A stretch of DNA of 45,259 nt from an uncultured Eggerthellaceae bacterium (GCA_947564425.1 CANOBU010000006.1:1-45259), one strand, 5' to 3'; positions 1 through 8,148 are shown, counted from the stretch's first letter. Notes: generated by a model from the sequence alone, not told the origin. Program-made: numbers and translations.

Positions 1-101
1 GTGTCAGAACTGGGAAATGAGTGTTTTGGAACGTCCCTTTTACTCATTAATTGTCTCGATGGCTTTCATTCCAGCACCCTTATCATACCGGGTGAACCCG
101 C

Positions 102-998
102 TCATTTTGCTGAAACCGCCCTTGGAAGATGCTTTCTCACCAGGTCTGCGAAAAGGTTTGCAGCAGGAGTCATCCAGTGCGTCTTGCGATGTCCCAGAAA
201 GAGAGGGAAGCTCTCGCTCTTGAATGCGCAGGGGACCTCGATCAGCTTGCCTTGCGAGAGCCCGCCGCTTACAGCGAAGGCGGGGAACACCGAAAATCCC
301 ATACCGAGCTCGACGAGCCTCCGGATGGCCTGGGAGCTCCAGAGCTCTATGGTTTCCTCAAGGACGCATCCCCCGTCGGCGAGATAGCGCTCGAAGGCGC
401 GGCGTATGGCGCTGTCGGGCTCGTCGATGATGAAGGGCACTGCGATACGCGAGCCCGCAACATCGAGGGCTGGAGCTTCGCCATGGGCTGAGACCACGAT
501 CGATACGCTGGTTCGCGCGACCTCCTCGATGGCGAAGTCCTCAGGCTGCCAGTCGAAGGCGTAGGAGATGCCGAGGTCGCACTCGCCGCTTCGGAGGTTA
601 TCAGACACCTGCAGGCAGGTGCGATCGCGCAGACAGAGCGTCACGGCCGGAGCGGCCTCGCGAAACTCTGCTATGATATCGTCCATCGCGAAGCAGATGA
701 CGGTCTCGGGGACATCGACTCGCAAGGTGCCGGTGAGGCTCTCTGCAAGCCCGTCGAGCGCGAGCAGCCTGTCCTCGGCGGCAATGAGGTCTGTGGCCAT
801 CTCCAGGGCCTCAAGACCCTTCTCGGTCAGAACCATCTTGCGCCCTATCCTCTCGAACAGCGCCACCCCGAGCTCCGCCTCCAGCTGCTTCATATGGACG
901 GTGATGGTCGACTGGGTGTAGCCGAGCCGCTCGGCCGCCTTCGCATAAGAGCCGCATTCGACCACCGCTTGGAACGATCTTACGAGACGGGTATCCAC
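102..998 (-). CDS. LysR-family transcriptional regulator
   Basis: A 298-residue protein of normal LysR length. Residues 1-60 form the winged helix-turn-helix, visible as SYAKAAERLGYTQSTITVHM followed by the linker region LEAELGVALFERIGRK. The remainder is the periplasmic-binding-protein-like effector domain. The start is GTG at 998, chosen because an AGGAG-type ribosome site lies about 7 bases upstream. The gene is divergent from the LysE-type exporter that begins at 1114. In the LysR family this arrangement usually means the regulator controls its neighbour and itself, so I infer it senses the exported amino acid or a related metabolite. The effector cannot be read from the sequence. Confidence 0.92.
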   Translation of the reverse strand: MDTRLVRSFQAVVECGSYAKAAERLGYTQSTITVHMKQLEAELGVALFERIGRKMVLTEKGLEALEMATDLIAAEDRLLALDGLAESLTGTLRVDVPETVICFAMDDIIAEFREAAPAVTLCLRDRTCLQVSDNLRSGECDLGISYAFDWQPEDFAIEEVARTSVSIVVSAHGEAPALDVAGSRIAVPFIIDEPDSAIRRAFERYLADGGCVLEETIELWSSQAIRRLVELGMGFSVFPAFAVSGGLSQGKLIEVPCAFKSESFPLFLGHRKTHWMTPAANLFADLVRKHLPRAVSAK

Positions 999-1016
999 AG
1001 CCCTCTCCTATTGCAT

Positions 1017-1060
1017 TTGATTTATCGAACATTATCTTAAGATACATTCATTATACAAAT
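1017..1060. promoter_or_regulatory. Divergent LysR/LysE control region with palindrome
   Basis: This is an unusually AT-rich stretch between the two divergent genes. The reverse strand has a perfect TATAAT box at 1055-1050, about 50 bases ahead of the LysR start, but no good -35. The perfect 12-bp palindrome TATCTTAAGATA lies at 1033-1044, just downstream of that -10, and would suit an autoregulatory operator. The exporter's own promoter is not clear. Confidence 0.45.
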
Positions 1061-1113
1061 GTCTATCCCTATTCCATACTCTGATTGTCCGCATCGGAGC
1101 AAAGGAGCTGAAG

Positions 1114-1725
1114 ATGGACAGTCTCATGGTTGCGACCCTCCCGCCATTCCTGGCCTACTGCCTCGTTCAAGGCATTACCCCTGGCCCGGCGAATCTGTGC
1201 TCGCTCTCGGCTACCATGCGTCAAGGGACCGCAGCGGCACTGCGGCAATGGGCGGGCTTGCTCATCGGCTTCATCATCGTCGCCCTGGCGAGCGTCGGCA
1301 TCGTCTGGGGCGCACAGGAATGGTTCGCACGGGTGCTTCCGGCACTCTCCATCCTCGGCGCGCTCTATGTGTCCTGGCTTGCATGGAAGACCATACGCCC
1401 GGATCATGATGGGGATGGCGGCACCGAGAGAAAGCCCACGGTGCTTTCAGGGATCTTCATCCAGTTGACCAACGTGAAAATCGTGCTCATGTGTCTGACG
1501 GCGCTTATCGCCTACGTGGTCCCACATACGCGAGAGGTCGGCACGCTTCTGCTCTTCGGGCTGCTCATGCCGCTTACGGGCCTCAGCTGCAATATGGCTT
1601 GGATCATGGCCGGATCCCGGCTGCGAGCTTGGTACGAACGCCATCGGCGGGGCGCCGACGCCGTCTTGGCAACGATGCTTTTGGCCTCCGCTCTTGGGAT
1701 GGTCGCTCCCCTCTTCCAGCGGTGA
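1114..1725 (+). CDS. LysE/RhtB-family amino-acid exporter
   Basis: A 203-residue inner-membrane protein with about six hydrophobic segments. It carries the family's N-terminal signature GITPGPANLCSLSATMRQG (residues about 20-38), followed by a glycine/alanine-rich second helix. The length matches the usual 195-215 residues. Members export amino acids or their derivatives by proton exchange, and the substrate cannot be assigned here. An AAAGGAG ribosome site lies about 6 bases before the ATG. The divergent LysR gene is its likely regulator, mirroring the known LysG/LysE arrangement. Confidence 0.9.
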   Translation: MDSLMVATLPPFLAYCLVQGITPGPANLCSLSATMRQGTAAALRQWAGLLIGFIIVALASVGIVWGAQEWFARVLPALSILGALYVSWLAWKTIRPDHDGDGGTERKPTVLSGIFIQLTNVKIVLMCLTALIAYVVPHTREVGTLLLFGLLMPLTGLSCNMAWIMAGSRLRAWYERHRRGADAVLATMLLASALGMVAPLFQR

Positions 1726-1986
1726 TCGCGCGATCAGCATTCGCGCTTCAGGAGAGGATTGCGCCGGGTTAATGGGCTCGGTGTATGCCTTCGCGAGCAT
1801 TTCGGGAATAGCCGGTCTAAAGGAAGAGTGCTGACCAGGTGTTTCTCGAAAGCCCGTTCGGCTGTCCGCCCTTGAAGCACACATAGAGGGGTGTAAGTCG
1901 ATGCAAGCGCCCTGCAAAGCGGATGTATGAGGGGCGTCCATGCATAACCCCTTCCCAGTCGATGCGGATGCGCGGACGCGAAGGGT
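1726..1986. other. Intergenic stretch with no recognised gene
   Basis: About 260 bases lie between the LysE stop and the hairpin that follows the next convergent gene. No convincing ORF with a ribosome site, RNA gene or repeat was seen. Confidence 0.5.
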
Positions 1987-2020
1987 TCGCGCGACAGGGG
2001 GCTGCCCCCCTGTCGCGCGA
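1987..2020 (-). terminator. Hairpin after the GIY-YIG/AlkD gene
   Basis: A perfect 15-bp GC-rich stem (1987-2001 with 2006-2020) has a 4-base loop and begins 4 bases past the stop codon of the reverse-strand gene. No U-tract follows on either strand, so it is a terminator or 3'-end-stabilising hairpin by position rather than a classical intrinsic terminator. Confidence 0.6.
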
Positions 2021-2023
2021 TAC

Positions 2024-3058
2024 CTAGCGCAGCGTACGCAGGCGGTCTTTCAGGGCGTCTGGGATGCGGAAGCTCTCGATGGCCTTCTGGATGGCCTTCC
2101 TGCGCGTCCATTCGTCCAGGAGGGCGTCATCGCCGGTGCGCTCGAAGTAGGGCATGCTGGCATCCTCCTGCCTCACCAGCGCCTCGGCGAAATACCAGGC
2201 GCGCATCATGTCCACGTAGTAGACATCGGCCTCGCTTGCGGGCCCATCGTACGTCGACGGCATGCGCGTCCCGGCCACGAGCGCAAGGAACTCGGGTTGG
2301 AAGAGGTCGTCCAGGTACAGCTGCATGAGCACCCCGATGCCGAAGCGGATCGTATAGCAGCGGGGCGATGACATCCACTCGCGCGCCTTCTGCAGCGTCC
2401 GTTCGGGCTGCGCGGCCAGCACCTTCACGGACAGCTGGTCGCAAGTAGCCCAATTGTCCACGAACGGCAGGAACCGGTCGAGCTCATCGATGGCCGTATC
2501 GTAGTCTCGCTCGAGGCCGATGACGAAGGCATGCACCTGGTTCTCGTCGAACAGCCGGTGCGGAAGTGCTCGCAGGAAGTCGGCCGCATCCCCGCGCTTG
2601 CGCAGCTGCCTGGCAATCTTGCGCAGGTCGGCCGTTCGGACCCCGGCGAACGTCTCTGGGCTCACCGTAGGCAAGAGCTTCGACTGGAAGGCTCGGTACT
2701 CCTCATCGATATTCTCGCAAATCGCCCGGTCAACGAATTCGAGGGCAGGCTCCTCATCGAAGCCGGCAAGCTCCGATGCCAGCGCTTCCCCGAGGGAGCT
2801 GTCGGCAGCCAGCCCGAGCACGCGTTCCTTCCGACTTCTCGGTAGCTGCTTGAAGCGGGCCTCGGCGCTCATGGCGCGCTCCTTGGAATAGAACCGGGCC
2901 TCCCCCAGGAGCTTCACCGGCAGGCGCGATTTCGTGTACTTGGCCCCCTTGCCCGCCTGGTGCGTTGCCACACGCCGGGCGACATCCGTGGCATAACCTG
3001 CGTAAAGGCTTCCATCCGCGCATTCCAGCACATACATATGATGCTCGAATTGCGGCAT
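2024..3058 (-). CDS. GIY-YIG nuclease-like domain fused to AlkD-like DNA glycosylase domain
   Basis: A 344-residue protein in two parts. Residues about 5-85 are a UPF0213-type GIY-YIG domain ([19 protein letters not shown], then GKGAKYT). Residues about 110-340 resemble the HEAT-like DNA alkylation repair family, with [19 protein letters not shown] and [10 protein letters not shown], the latter matching the AlkD region that holds the catalytic tryptophan and aspartate. The start is the ATG at 3058, which has a GGGAGG site about 11 bases upstream. The frame stays open further upstream, but that part is low-complexity and lacks protein-like sequence. I infer a role in DNA repair, with the nuclease-like part possibly cleaving near the excised base. 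Both domains are known, and their fusion is the unusual feature. Confidence 0.85.
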   Translation of the reverse strand: MPQFEHHMYVLECADGSLYAGYATDVARRVATHQAGKGAKYTKSRLPVKLLGEARFYSKERAMSAEARFKQLPRSRKERVLGLAADSSLGEALASELAGFDEEPALEFVDRAICENIDEEYRAFQSKLLPTVSPETFAGVRTADLRKIARQLRKRGDAADFLRALPHRLFDENQVHAFVIGLERDYDTAIDELDRFLPFVDNWATCDQLSVKVLAAQPERTLQKAREWMSSPRCYTIRFGIGVLMQLYLDDLFQPEFLALVAGTRMPSTYDGPASEADVYYVDMMRAWYFAEALVRQEDASMPYFERTGDDALLDEWTRRKAIQKAIESFRIPDALKDRLRTLR

Positions 3059-3323
3059 AGGTGCAGGGCCTCCCGGATCGCTCGTAACCGATGCCCCCAT
3101 TCTAACCCAGCAGACGGCGGCGGACGATCCCGCACCCGTCCTCCGGCACGGCCCCTGCGTATGGTGCGCACAGCCCGCACCCATGCAAGAGGCAGCGCCG
3201 CATTATTCGGGGATATGTCGGCAAGGATTCGCCTCGGTGCCAGTATGCGGAGCCCTGCATCGGCAGCAAGGGAAGGGACTATCCTTGCTTTGACGGAAAG
3301 GTCTCGGAGGGAAAGGGGTCCCC

Positions 3324-3749
3324 ATGGATATCCATGTGCTCTCGGCATACCAAACCACCGCCGAAGAGTTCTTCGGCAAGATACTCGGCTGGAAGGCCGA
3401 CTTGGTGCTGGACATCCGCCTGAGGAACACCAACCAGCTCGCGGGCTTCACCAAGCAGGAGGATCTGGAATACTTCACGCACGTCATAGCCCATGCCGAC
3501 TACGCCCACGATGTGGAGTACTCGCCCTCGAAGACGCTCTTGGACGACTACCTCGACCATGGCCTCCCCTACCAGGAGTACTTCGCACGCTATGCGGAGG
3601 AGATGGAAGAGCGCAAGGCGATTCCCGCCTTCTTCCAGAAGTACGGGAAGTACCGCTCCGTCGCCATCGTCGGCACGGCAACCAGCAAGCGGCGCTCGCA
3701 CGCCGAAGAGCTGCAGCGGCTCCTGGAGGCCGCCGAGAAGGAACGCTGA
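3324..3749 (+). CDS. DUF488 family protein
   Basis: A 141-residue soluble protein. The pattern of an N-terminal strand, then VLDIRLRNTNQLAGF, then LEYFTHVI, then YSPSKTLLDDY matches the DUF488 family, in which DVR-N-S...F...L is typical. The biochemical function of the family is not established. GGAAAGGGG lies before the ATG with suitable spacing. The gene is on its own strand, between the reverse-strand AlkD-like gene and the convergent smsB, and gives no operon clue. Confidence 0.8.
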   Translation: MDIHVLSAYQTTAEEFFGKILGWKADLVLDIRLRNTNQLAGFTKQEDLEYFTHVIAHADYAHDVEYSPSKTLLDDYLDHGLPYQEYFARYAEEMEERKAIPAFFQKYGKYRSVAIVGTATSKRRSHAEELQRLLEAAEKER

Positions 3750-3790
3750 CGCGCCTGAGACGATGAAGGCGGCCGCCCGGGCCCCCAGGG

Positions 3791-4726
3791 CTAGTTGAGG
3801 AAATCCTCCAGGATCTCCTCTTCGGCCTCCTCCTCCGTCAGGCCCAGCGTCATCAGCTTCACTATCTGGTCGCCGGCGATCTTGCCGATGGCGGCCTCGT
3901 GGATGAGCTGCGCATCCTCGCAGGCGGCCTCGATTCCGGGGATGGCCTTCACCTTCGCGTTGCCCATGATGATGGCATCGCACTGCACATGCCCGCGGCA
4001 GGCCGTGTTGCCGATGACCAGCGGGTTGAATATCTGCACCGAGTCGTCCTGCGCAACGGACCTGGATATCACCTGCACGCTGGAATCCTCGCCGTTCAGC
4101 TCCACCTTCATGTTCGATGTGGCGGTTTGCGCATCGTGCGTGAGCAGCTTCTCGGTCAGCACCAGCCTGGCCCCGGCGGCCAGCTCGGCATTGGTGTCGC
4201 GGATGGTCGACGTCACCCCGCGCAGCTGGATCATCTCCATCTCGCAGGAGGAGCCCTCCTCCATCACCACGTTGGTCACGGGGTTCAGGATGCGCTCCCC
4301 GGTGCCCTCTCCTTCGCCGTAGTGCCGCTCGATGTACTTCACATGGGAGTTCCTGCCGCAATAGAACGTATGGATGCCGTCGTGCTCGGCGGCCTTATGG
4401 CTCGAGTTATGGATACCGCAGCCGGCGATTATCTCGATGTCGCAGTCCTCCCCGATATAGAAGGTGTTGTACACGACATCCTTCAAGCCGGATTGCGTGA
4501 CGATAACCGGGATGAACACGGTCTCGCCCTTGGTGCCGGGGGCTATCTTGATATCGATCCCCGGGTAATCGGTCTTGGTGGCGATCTCGATGTTGGCGGA
4601 CGAATGCCGCTCCACCAGCTCGCCGTTCTTGCGGATGTTGAAGGCGCCCTTCGGCATGCCGTGGATATTCGTGAGGGCCGCGAGCAGCTCTTCGTCGATG
4701 GGTTCCAGTGTCTTCTTATCGGTCAT
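3791..4726 (-). CDS. smsB: SufB/SufD-like FeS cluster scaffold (SmsB type)
   Basis: A 311-residue protein of the SufBD family, about two thirds the length of classical SufB. It has the beta-helix core typical of the family and a conserved C-terminal block HEAAIGKIAGDQIVKLMTLG. It would form the scaffold on which FeS clusters are assembled, with the ATPase encoded just upstream. The start is the ATG at 4726, with GAAGGA about 9 bases upstream; an ORF extension to 4771 has no ribosome site. The stop lies 76 bases after smsC on the same strand, so the two are co-transcribed. No sufD, sufS or sufU follows. The short length and the two-gene layout fit the SMS (SUF-like minimal) arrangement. The symbol is given on that inference. 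Confidence 0.85.
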   Translation of the reverse strand: MTDKKTLEPIDEELLAALTNIHGMPKGAFNIRKNGELVERHSSANIEIATKTDYPGIDIKIAPGTKGETVFIPVIVTQSGLKDVVYNTFYIGEDCDIEIIAGCGIHNSSHKAAEHDGIHTFYCGRNSHVKYIERHYGEGEGTGERILNPVTNVVMEEGSSCEMEMIQLRGVTSTIRDTNAELAAGARLVLTEKLLTHDAQTATSNMKVELNGEDSSVQVISRSVAQDDSVQIFNPLVIGNTACRGHVQCDAIIMGNAKVKAIPGIEAACEDAQLIHEAAIGKIAGDQIVKLMTLGLTEEEAEEEILEDFLN

Positions 4727-4802
4727 TTCGATGGTCCTTCCCGTTGAAAGGGTCAGCCTGGATGGATGCACGGGCTTCAGCGCGGATCGCGCACCCGGCC
4801 CC

Positions 4803-5579
4803 TTAGCAGGTCGTGGGAATCTCGGTCAGATGCAGCTCGGTCGGCTCCGAGAGCTGACAGCCGGGCATGCCCTTGTCCATGAAGCCGAGGCGCGGCATGA
4901 TCTCGCCCGGGGCGCCGGTTTCGATTATCTTGCCATCGCGCAGCACGATGACCTCGTCGGCCAGCGAGATGATACGCTCCTGGTGCGAGATGATCACGAT
5001 GGACCTGCCGCCCTGGGCCTCGTGGATGTCGCGGAACGTATCCGTAAGGCGCTCGAAGCTCCACAGGTCGATACCGGCCTCGGGCTCGTCGTAGATGGCC
5101 AGCTTCGGGTCGCGGGCGAGGATCGTGGCAATCTCGATCCTCTTCACCTCGCCGCCCGAAAGGCTCTTGTCCACTTCGCGGGTGAGGTAGCTGGCCGAGC
5201 ACAGGCCCACCTTCGTCAGGTACTCGTTGCAGGCGAGCATGGGGAGCTTGCGACCGGCCGCGATATCGAGCAGCTTCTTCACGGTCATACCCTTGAAACG
5301 GGCGGGCTGCTGGAAGCCGTAGCCTATTCCCAGCTTCGCGCGCTCGGTGATGGAGGCATCGGTGATATCCTGCCCGTCGAACAGGATGGTCCCCGATGTG
5401 GGCTTCTCGATGCCCATGACCAGCTTGGCAAGCGTCGATTTCCCGCCGCCGTTCGGGCCGGTGATCACGATGAAGCGGTCATCCTCCACCGTAAGCGACA
5501 GCCCGTCGATGATGCGCTTCTTGCAGCTCGGATCCGATTCCAGCGGAACCTCGAAAACTATGTCTTTCAGTTCTAGCAC
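4803..5579 (-). CDS. smsC: SufC-like ABC ATPase (SmsC type)
   Basis: A 258-residue soluble ABC ATPase. Walker A is GPNGGGKS, the Q-loop region is YGFQQPARFKG, the signature is LSGGEVKR, and Walker B is LAIYDEPEAGID followed by the switch histidine in IISHQ. The YGFQQP form and DEPEAGID are typical of SufC rather than of transport ATPases. I chose the GTG at 5579 because GAAGGA lies 9 bases upstream; the ATG codons at 5621 and 5606 lack a ribosome site. It energises FeS assembly on the SmsB scaffold, which is encoded directly downstream. Confidence 0.88.
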   Translation of the reverse strand: MLELKDIVFEVPLESDPSCKKRIIDGLSLTVEDDRFIVITGPNGGGKSTLAKLVMGIEKPTSGTILFDGQDITDASITERAKLGIGYGFQQPARFKGMTVKKLLDIAAGRKLPMLACNEYLTKVGLCSASYLTREVDKSLSGGEVKRIEIATILARDPKLAIYDEPEAGIDLWSFERLTDTFRDIHEAQGGRSIVIISHQERIISLADEVIVLRDGKIIETGAPGEIMPRLGFMDKGMPGCQLSEPTELHLTEIPTTC

Positions 5580-5709
5580 GTCAACCTGTCCTTCTCGCAG
5601 TCGCATTATTTCCCTGGTCATGTTAGCACTTGTGAGGGAGGCGCTGAAGCCTCGGAGGCCATCTTTCCCCATACGGGCATGGGCGGTATCCGGACCGTTA
5701 CCGAATAGA

Positions 5710-5733
5710 CGGCATCAGTACCTGCTGATGCCG
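5710..5733 (-). terminator. Hairpin overlapping the MerR stop codon
   Basis: Nine-base arms CGGCATCAG (5710-5718) and CTGATGCCG (5725-5733) flank a 6-base loop and overlap the stop codon of the reverse-strand merR-type gene. A mild U-containing tail (TCTATTCGG) follows. It could limit transcription into smsC. Confidence 0.4.
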
Positions 5734-6167
5734 CAGCGCTCCTTGATCTCGCGGATCTTGGGCGGCATATCCTCGAGGGGCATGTTGTGGGGCACATCGG
5801 TCGAGCCGGCTTTGACGGCCTCATCGTAATACCAGCACTTGTAGGTTATGAAATCGAAGGTATCCTGCAGCTCCGCCAGCTCGCGCTCCACCGCATCCCG
5901 CCGCGCGTAGACGAGCTCCCGGCGCTCCTCGATGGTGGAATCGCCCTCCAGGTACAGGTCCACATAGTGCTTTATCTCCTTGATGGGCATACCGCTGCGC
6001 TTCAGCTTCTCGATGAAATGGAACCATTCCAGATCATCGTCGGTGAACATGCGCGTGCCGCCGCTCGACCGCTCCATATGGGGCAGCAGCCCCTCCTTGT
6101 CGTAGTAGCGCAGGGCCGAGGGCGCCACCCCCAGCTTCTTGGCAGCATCGCCTATGGTGTAGAGCAT
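5715..6167 (-). CDS. MerR-family transcriptional regulator
   Basis: A 150-residue regulator. It opens with the MerR DNA-binding domain (YTIGDAAKKLGVAPSALRYY, then DKEGLLPHMERSSGGTRMF) and continues into a coiled-coil dimerisation helix of about 40 residues. The effector region is short and has no metal-binding cysteine pair of the MerR or CueR type. The ATG at 6167 has AGGAAG 8 bases upstream. The promoter at 6203-6233 reads away from it and has the overlong 19-bp spacer that MerR proteins act on, so its target is very likely the divergent flavodoxin/DUF4405 operon, now decayed. The downstream smsCB genes could be read from the same transcript. Confidence 0.9.
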   Translation of the reverse strand: MLYTIGDAAKKLGVAPSALRYYDKEGLLPHMERSSGGTRMFTDDDLEWFHFIEKLKRSGMPIKEIKHYVDLYLEGDSTIEERRELVYARRDAVERELAELQDTFDFITYKCWYYDEAVKAGSTDVPHNMPLEDMPPKIREIKERCGISRY

Positions 6168-6202
6168 GATTCCACTTCCTTCAGAATTCGGATGATTTCC
6201 TC

Positions 6203-6233
6203 TTGACATGAAGTTAGCTTTAACTACTAGCAT
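6203..6233 (+). promoter_or_regulatory. MerR-type promoter with 19-bp spacer and dyad operator
   Basis: The -35 TTGACA (6203-6208) and -10 TAGCAT (6228-6233) are 19 bases apart, longer than the optimal 17 and characteristic of promoters activated by MerR proteins through DNA distortion. The spacer carries the dyad AGTTAGCTTTAACT, close to operators of the NmlR/AdhR branch. Larger arms TTGACATG and CATGTCAA flank it. The promoter points at the decayed flavodoxin gene. Confidence 0.72.
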
Positions 6234-6324
6234 GTCAAACGCGATTCAATCTTGTACCGACTTTAGCATGAAATCGCCGGTAGGAGAACGACCCGGCGGA
6301 AAAGGCGGAAAGGAGACAGGTTCC

Positions 6325-6512
6325 ATGGAAACCATCGACAGGAGGAGATTCGTGAAGATGGGCCTTATGACAGGGGCGACGGCATTGGCCTCGCTGGCCA
6401 TCGGCGGATGCGGGGCACCGCGTTCCTGGAGGGCGTAACGATCCCGGGCGACACCGTTGCCTCCCATATGGGCGAAGTGGATGCCTGGATCGACGGCCTG
6501 GAGCTCGAGTAG
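6325..6512 (+). pseudogene. Remnant of a TAT-exported flavodoxin lipoprotein
   Basis: Translation begins at the ATG at 6325, with AAGGAGA upstream, and gives a twin-arginine leader (DRRRFVKMGLMTG) with a lipobox-like GGCG. The frame then stops at 6438 after only 37 residues. In another frame, from about 6410 to the TAG at 6510-6512, the sequence reads FLEGVTIPGDT and VDAWIDGL, the typical C-terminal end of secreted flavodoxin-like proteins. The flavodoxin core of roughly 120 residues between them is missing. I read this as an internal deletion plus frame change. The family binds FMN for electron transfer. The assignment of the tail to flavodoxins is from motif memory and is moderately sure; that the gene is broken is clear. 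Confidence 0.7.
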
Positions 6513-7153
6513 TGAAGCGACGCACGGCGAGGCGGGTCGTCGATGGGCTGCTGGCCGGGGCCTTCCTCGTCCTGGCGGTATTGCCGGCCATCTACGGTCC
6601 GGTGCACGAATGAGCAGAAATCGCCGCTTTCGTCCTCGTCGCAGTGCACATTGCCCTGAACACGCGACGGATAGGCGCCTTGCTCACAAGGCATGATGCC
6701 ATGGCCTGCGTTAACCTGACTCTCGAACTGGCCCTGCTCTGCGGCGTCATCGCCCTGGCGGCCAGCTCCCTCGTGCTCTCCGAGCACGCCTTCGCGTGGC
6801 TGCCCGCCATCCCAGGGGCGGCCTGGGCGCGGCTGGTGCACCTGGCCGCCTCCTATTGGACCTTCGTTCTGGCCTTCCTGCATAGCGGCATGCATCTGCA
6901 GGAGGCCTTCGGCAAGCTGTCCTGCAACACCGCTGCAAAATGGGCGGGCCGGGCCCTGTTCGCCCTGGGCCTCTGCTACGGGGTATATTCCTTCGCGACG
7001 CTGGGCATCTGGTCGTACATGACGCTGCAGGCCCGTTTCGCCTTCATCGACCCGGATGCCGCCGCCACGGCACTCCAGTACGCCGCCATGGCCGCGGCCC
7101 TGGCCGGCTGCGGCCACTACCTCGCCTGCGGCCTCCGCAGACTCCGGAAATAA
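6512..7153 (+). pseudogene. DUF4405 membrane protein interrupted by an in-frame TGA
   Basis: A GTG at 6512 overlaps the flavodoxin stop codon by one base (TAGTG). The frame reads 33 residues with one membrane segment, then TGA at 6611-6613, then continues in the same frame for another 180 residues to 7153. The stop falls in HE*AEIAAFVLVAVHI, exactly where DUF4405 proteins have a conserved tryptophan (HEW). A single TGG-to-TGA change therefore explains it. The downstream part has further membrane helices and the expected histidines (HLAASYWTFVLAFLHSGMH), typical of this cytochrome-b-like family that probably partners the flavodoxin. A truncated product could start at the GTG at 6644, but it would lack the first helix. 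Confidence 0.78.
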
Positions 7154-7475
7154 AAGATGGCTATGTGCAACCGAGATACGGGAAATCGGCCGCAACCCGT
7201 TGGAGGCACATCCGGGAAGCAGCCGACGAAGCCGAACGGCCCCGCCCCTTCCCCGTTATCCCCCCGCTACGTCCTTGCCACGGTTATGCAACAGGGGAAA
7301 CCCGCTCTGCCGGCCGCACCCGCAGGTGCAGTAGCATAGGGTTGGAAAGGCAGAGGCGACCTTCCTGACAGCGCATCGGCGCCGATGACGACGGCACCAT
7401 GCCATCGGCCGCCTGCCGGCGCGCCGGGAAGCACCCGCGCCGCGATGGGCGGCTGTCTTGCGAAAGAGAGGCGAC
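7154..7475. other. Intergenic stretch, no convincing gene
   Basis: A 322-base gap follows the DUF4405 remnant. A 60-codon frame at 7157-7339 has no proper ribosome site and no recognisable sequence features. I see nothing else in the gap. Confidence 0.5.
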
Positions 7476-7754
7476 ATGAAGCTCATGCCCATAAAGCAGG
7501 CCCAGGCGAAGCTGTTCAATGCGGCTTCCGACAAGCGCCTACAGGAAATCGCCTTGCGCACCTTCAAGAAAGACCGGTCGGTGGCCCTGCAGCGCGAAGG
7601 CGACGGATGGGTGCTCATCGAGGAGGGGTTCGAGGCCCGGCGGACCGCGCTGCCCTTCGGGCCCGCGGGCAAGCGCCTGGTGAAGGAGGCCTTCAAACGG
7701 GAGTTCCCCCGCAGCACCCGGGCCTACGTCGAGGAGGTGCGCCGGGCGGGATGA
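7476..7754 (+). CDS. Hypothetical protein, possible antitoxin
   Basis: A 92-residue basic soluble protein that I do not recognise. The ATG at 7476 follows GAGAGG at close spacing; an in-frame upstream start at 7458 is less well placed. Its final codons overlap the next gene in an ATGA junction (7751-7754), so the two are translationally coupled. It is small, and the second gene resembles a RelE/HigB-type toxin. The position is that of an antitoxin, but no DNA-binding motif is obvious, so this role is inferred from context only. Confidence 0.7.
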   Translation: MKLMPIKQAQAKLFNAASDKRLQEIALRTFKKDRSVALQREGDGWVLIEEGFEARRTALPFGPAGKRLVKEAFKREFPRSTRAYVEEVRRAG

Positions 7755-8089
7755 CGCAAGCAGGCACCATGGCAATCGGTCCCTACGAGGTCGCATTCGA
7801 CAAGCGCGGATGCGAGGGGCTGCTGCGAAAGAACCCCGGCCTGGAACGGCATGCTACGCGCACGATCATAAGTCAACTCGAGAACAACCTGTTCAAATCG
7901 AAATTCGCCACCTCGGCGCGCTGGGAGGGGCTTCCCCTCTGGGAATGCCGCATCAACGCGGGGCCGGCCGGCCCGTTCCGCGCCGCCTTCGCCGTGAAGG
8001 GCCGCACCGCAACCGTCGTCTACCTGTCGCGCACGCTGCAGAAGAGGTCCTTCACCGCCGAGCTCGACCGCTTCCTGGGGCGCCGCTGA
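7751..8089 (+). CDS. RelE/HigB-like toxin candidate
   Basis: A 112-residue basic protein. The C-terminal half, LPLWECRINAGPAGPFRAAF followed by ATVVYLSRTLQKRSF, follows the beta-sheet pattern of the RelE/ParE superfamily, where L-W-E-x-R-I and R-A-x-F-A are typical. The ATG at 7751 overlaps the upstream stop (ATGA). Members are usually ribosome-dependent mRNA interferases or gyrase poisons held inactive by the partner protein. Catalytic residues cannot be fixed without alignment. The gene order (antitoxin-like first) is that of classical RelBE. Confidence in the fold is moderate, and in toxicity lower. Confidence 0.65.
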   Translation: MTQAGTMAIGPYEVAFDKRGCEGLLRKNPGLERHATRTIISQLENNLFKSKFATSARWEGLPLWECRINAGPAGPFRAAFAVKGRTATVVYLSRTLQKRSFTAELDRFLGRR

Positions 8090-8148
8090 CCTACCGAGGG
8101 TGACAGGAACCGTTCGCTTTCAGCGCATTCCTGAACGCCCCTGCTACC

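Noticed and set aside
6611-6613. TGA in the DUF4405 gene as a selenocysteine or recoded codon
   Set aside because: The expected residue is tryptophan, no SECIS-like hairpin was seen right after it, and TGA works as a stop for other genes.
7157-7339. Sixty-codon forward frame after the DUF4405 remnant
   Set aside because: No ribosome site, no domain; composition typical of non-coding GC-rich DNA.
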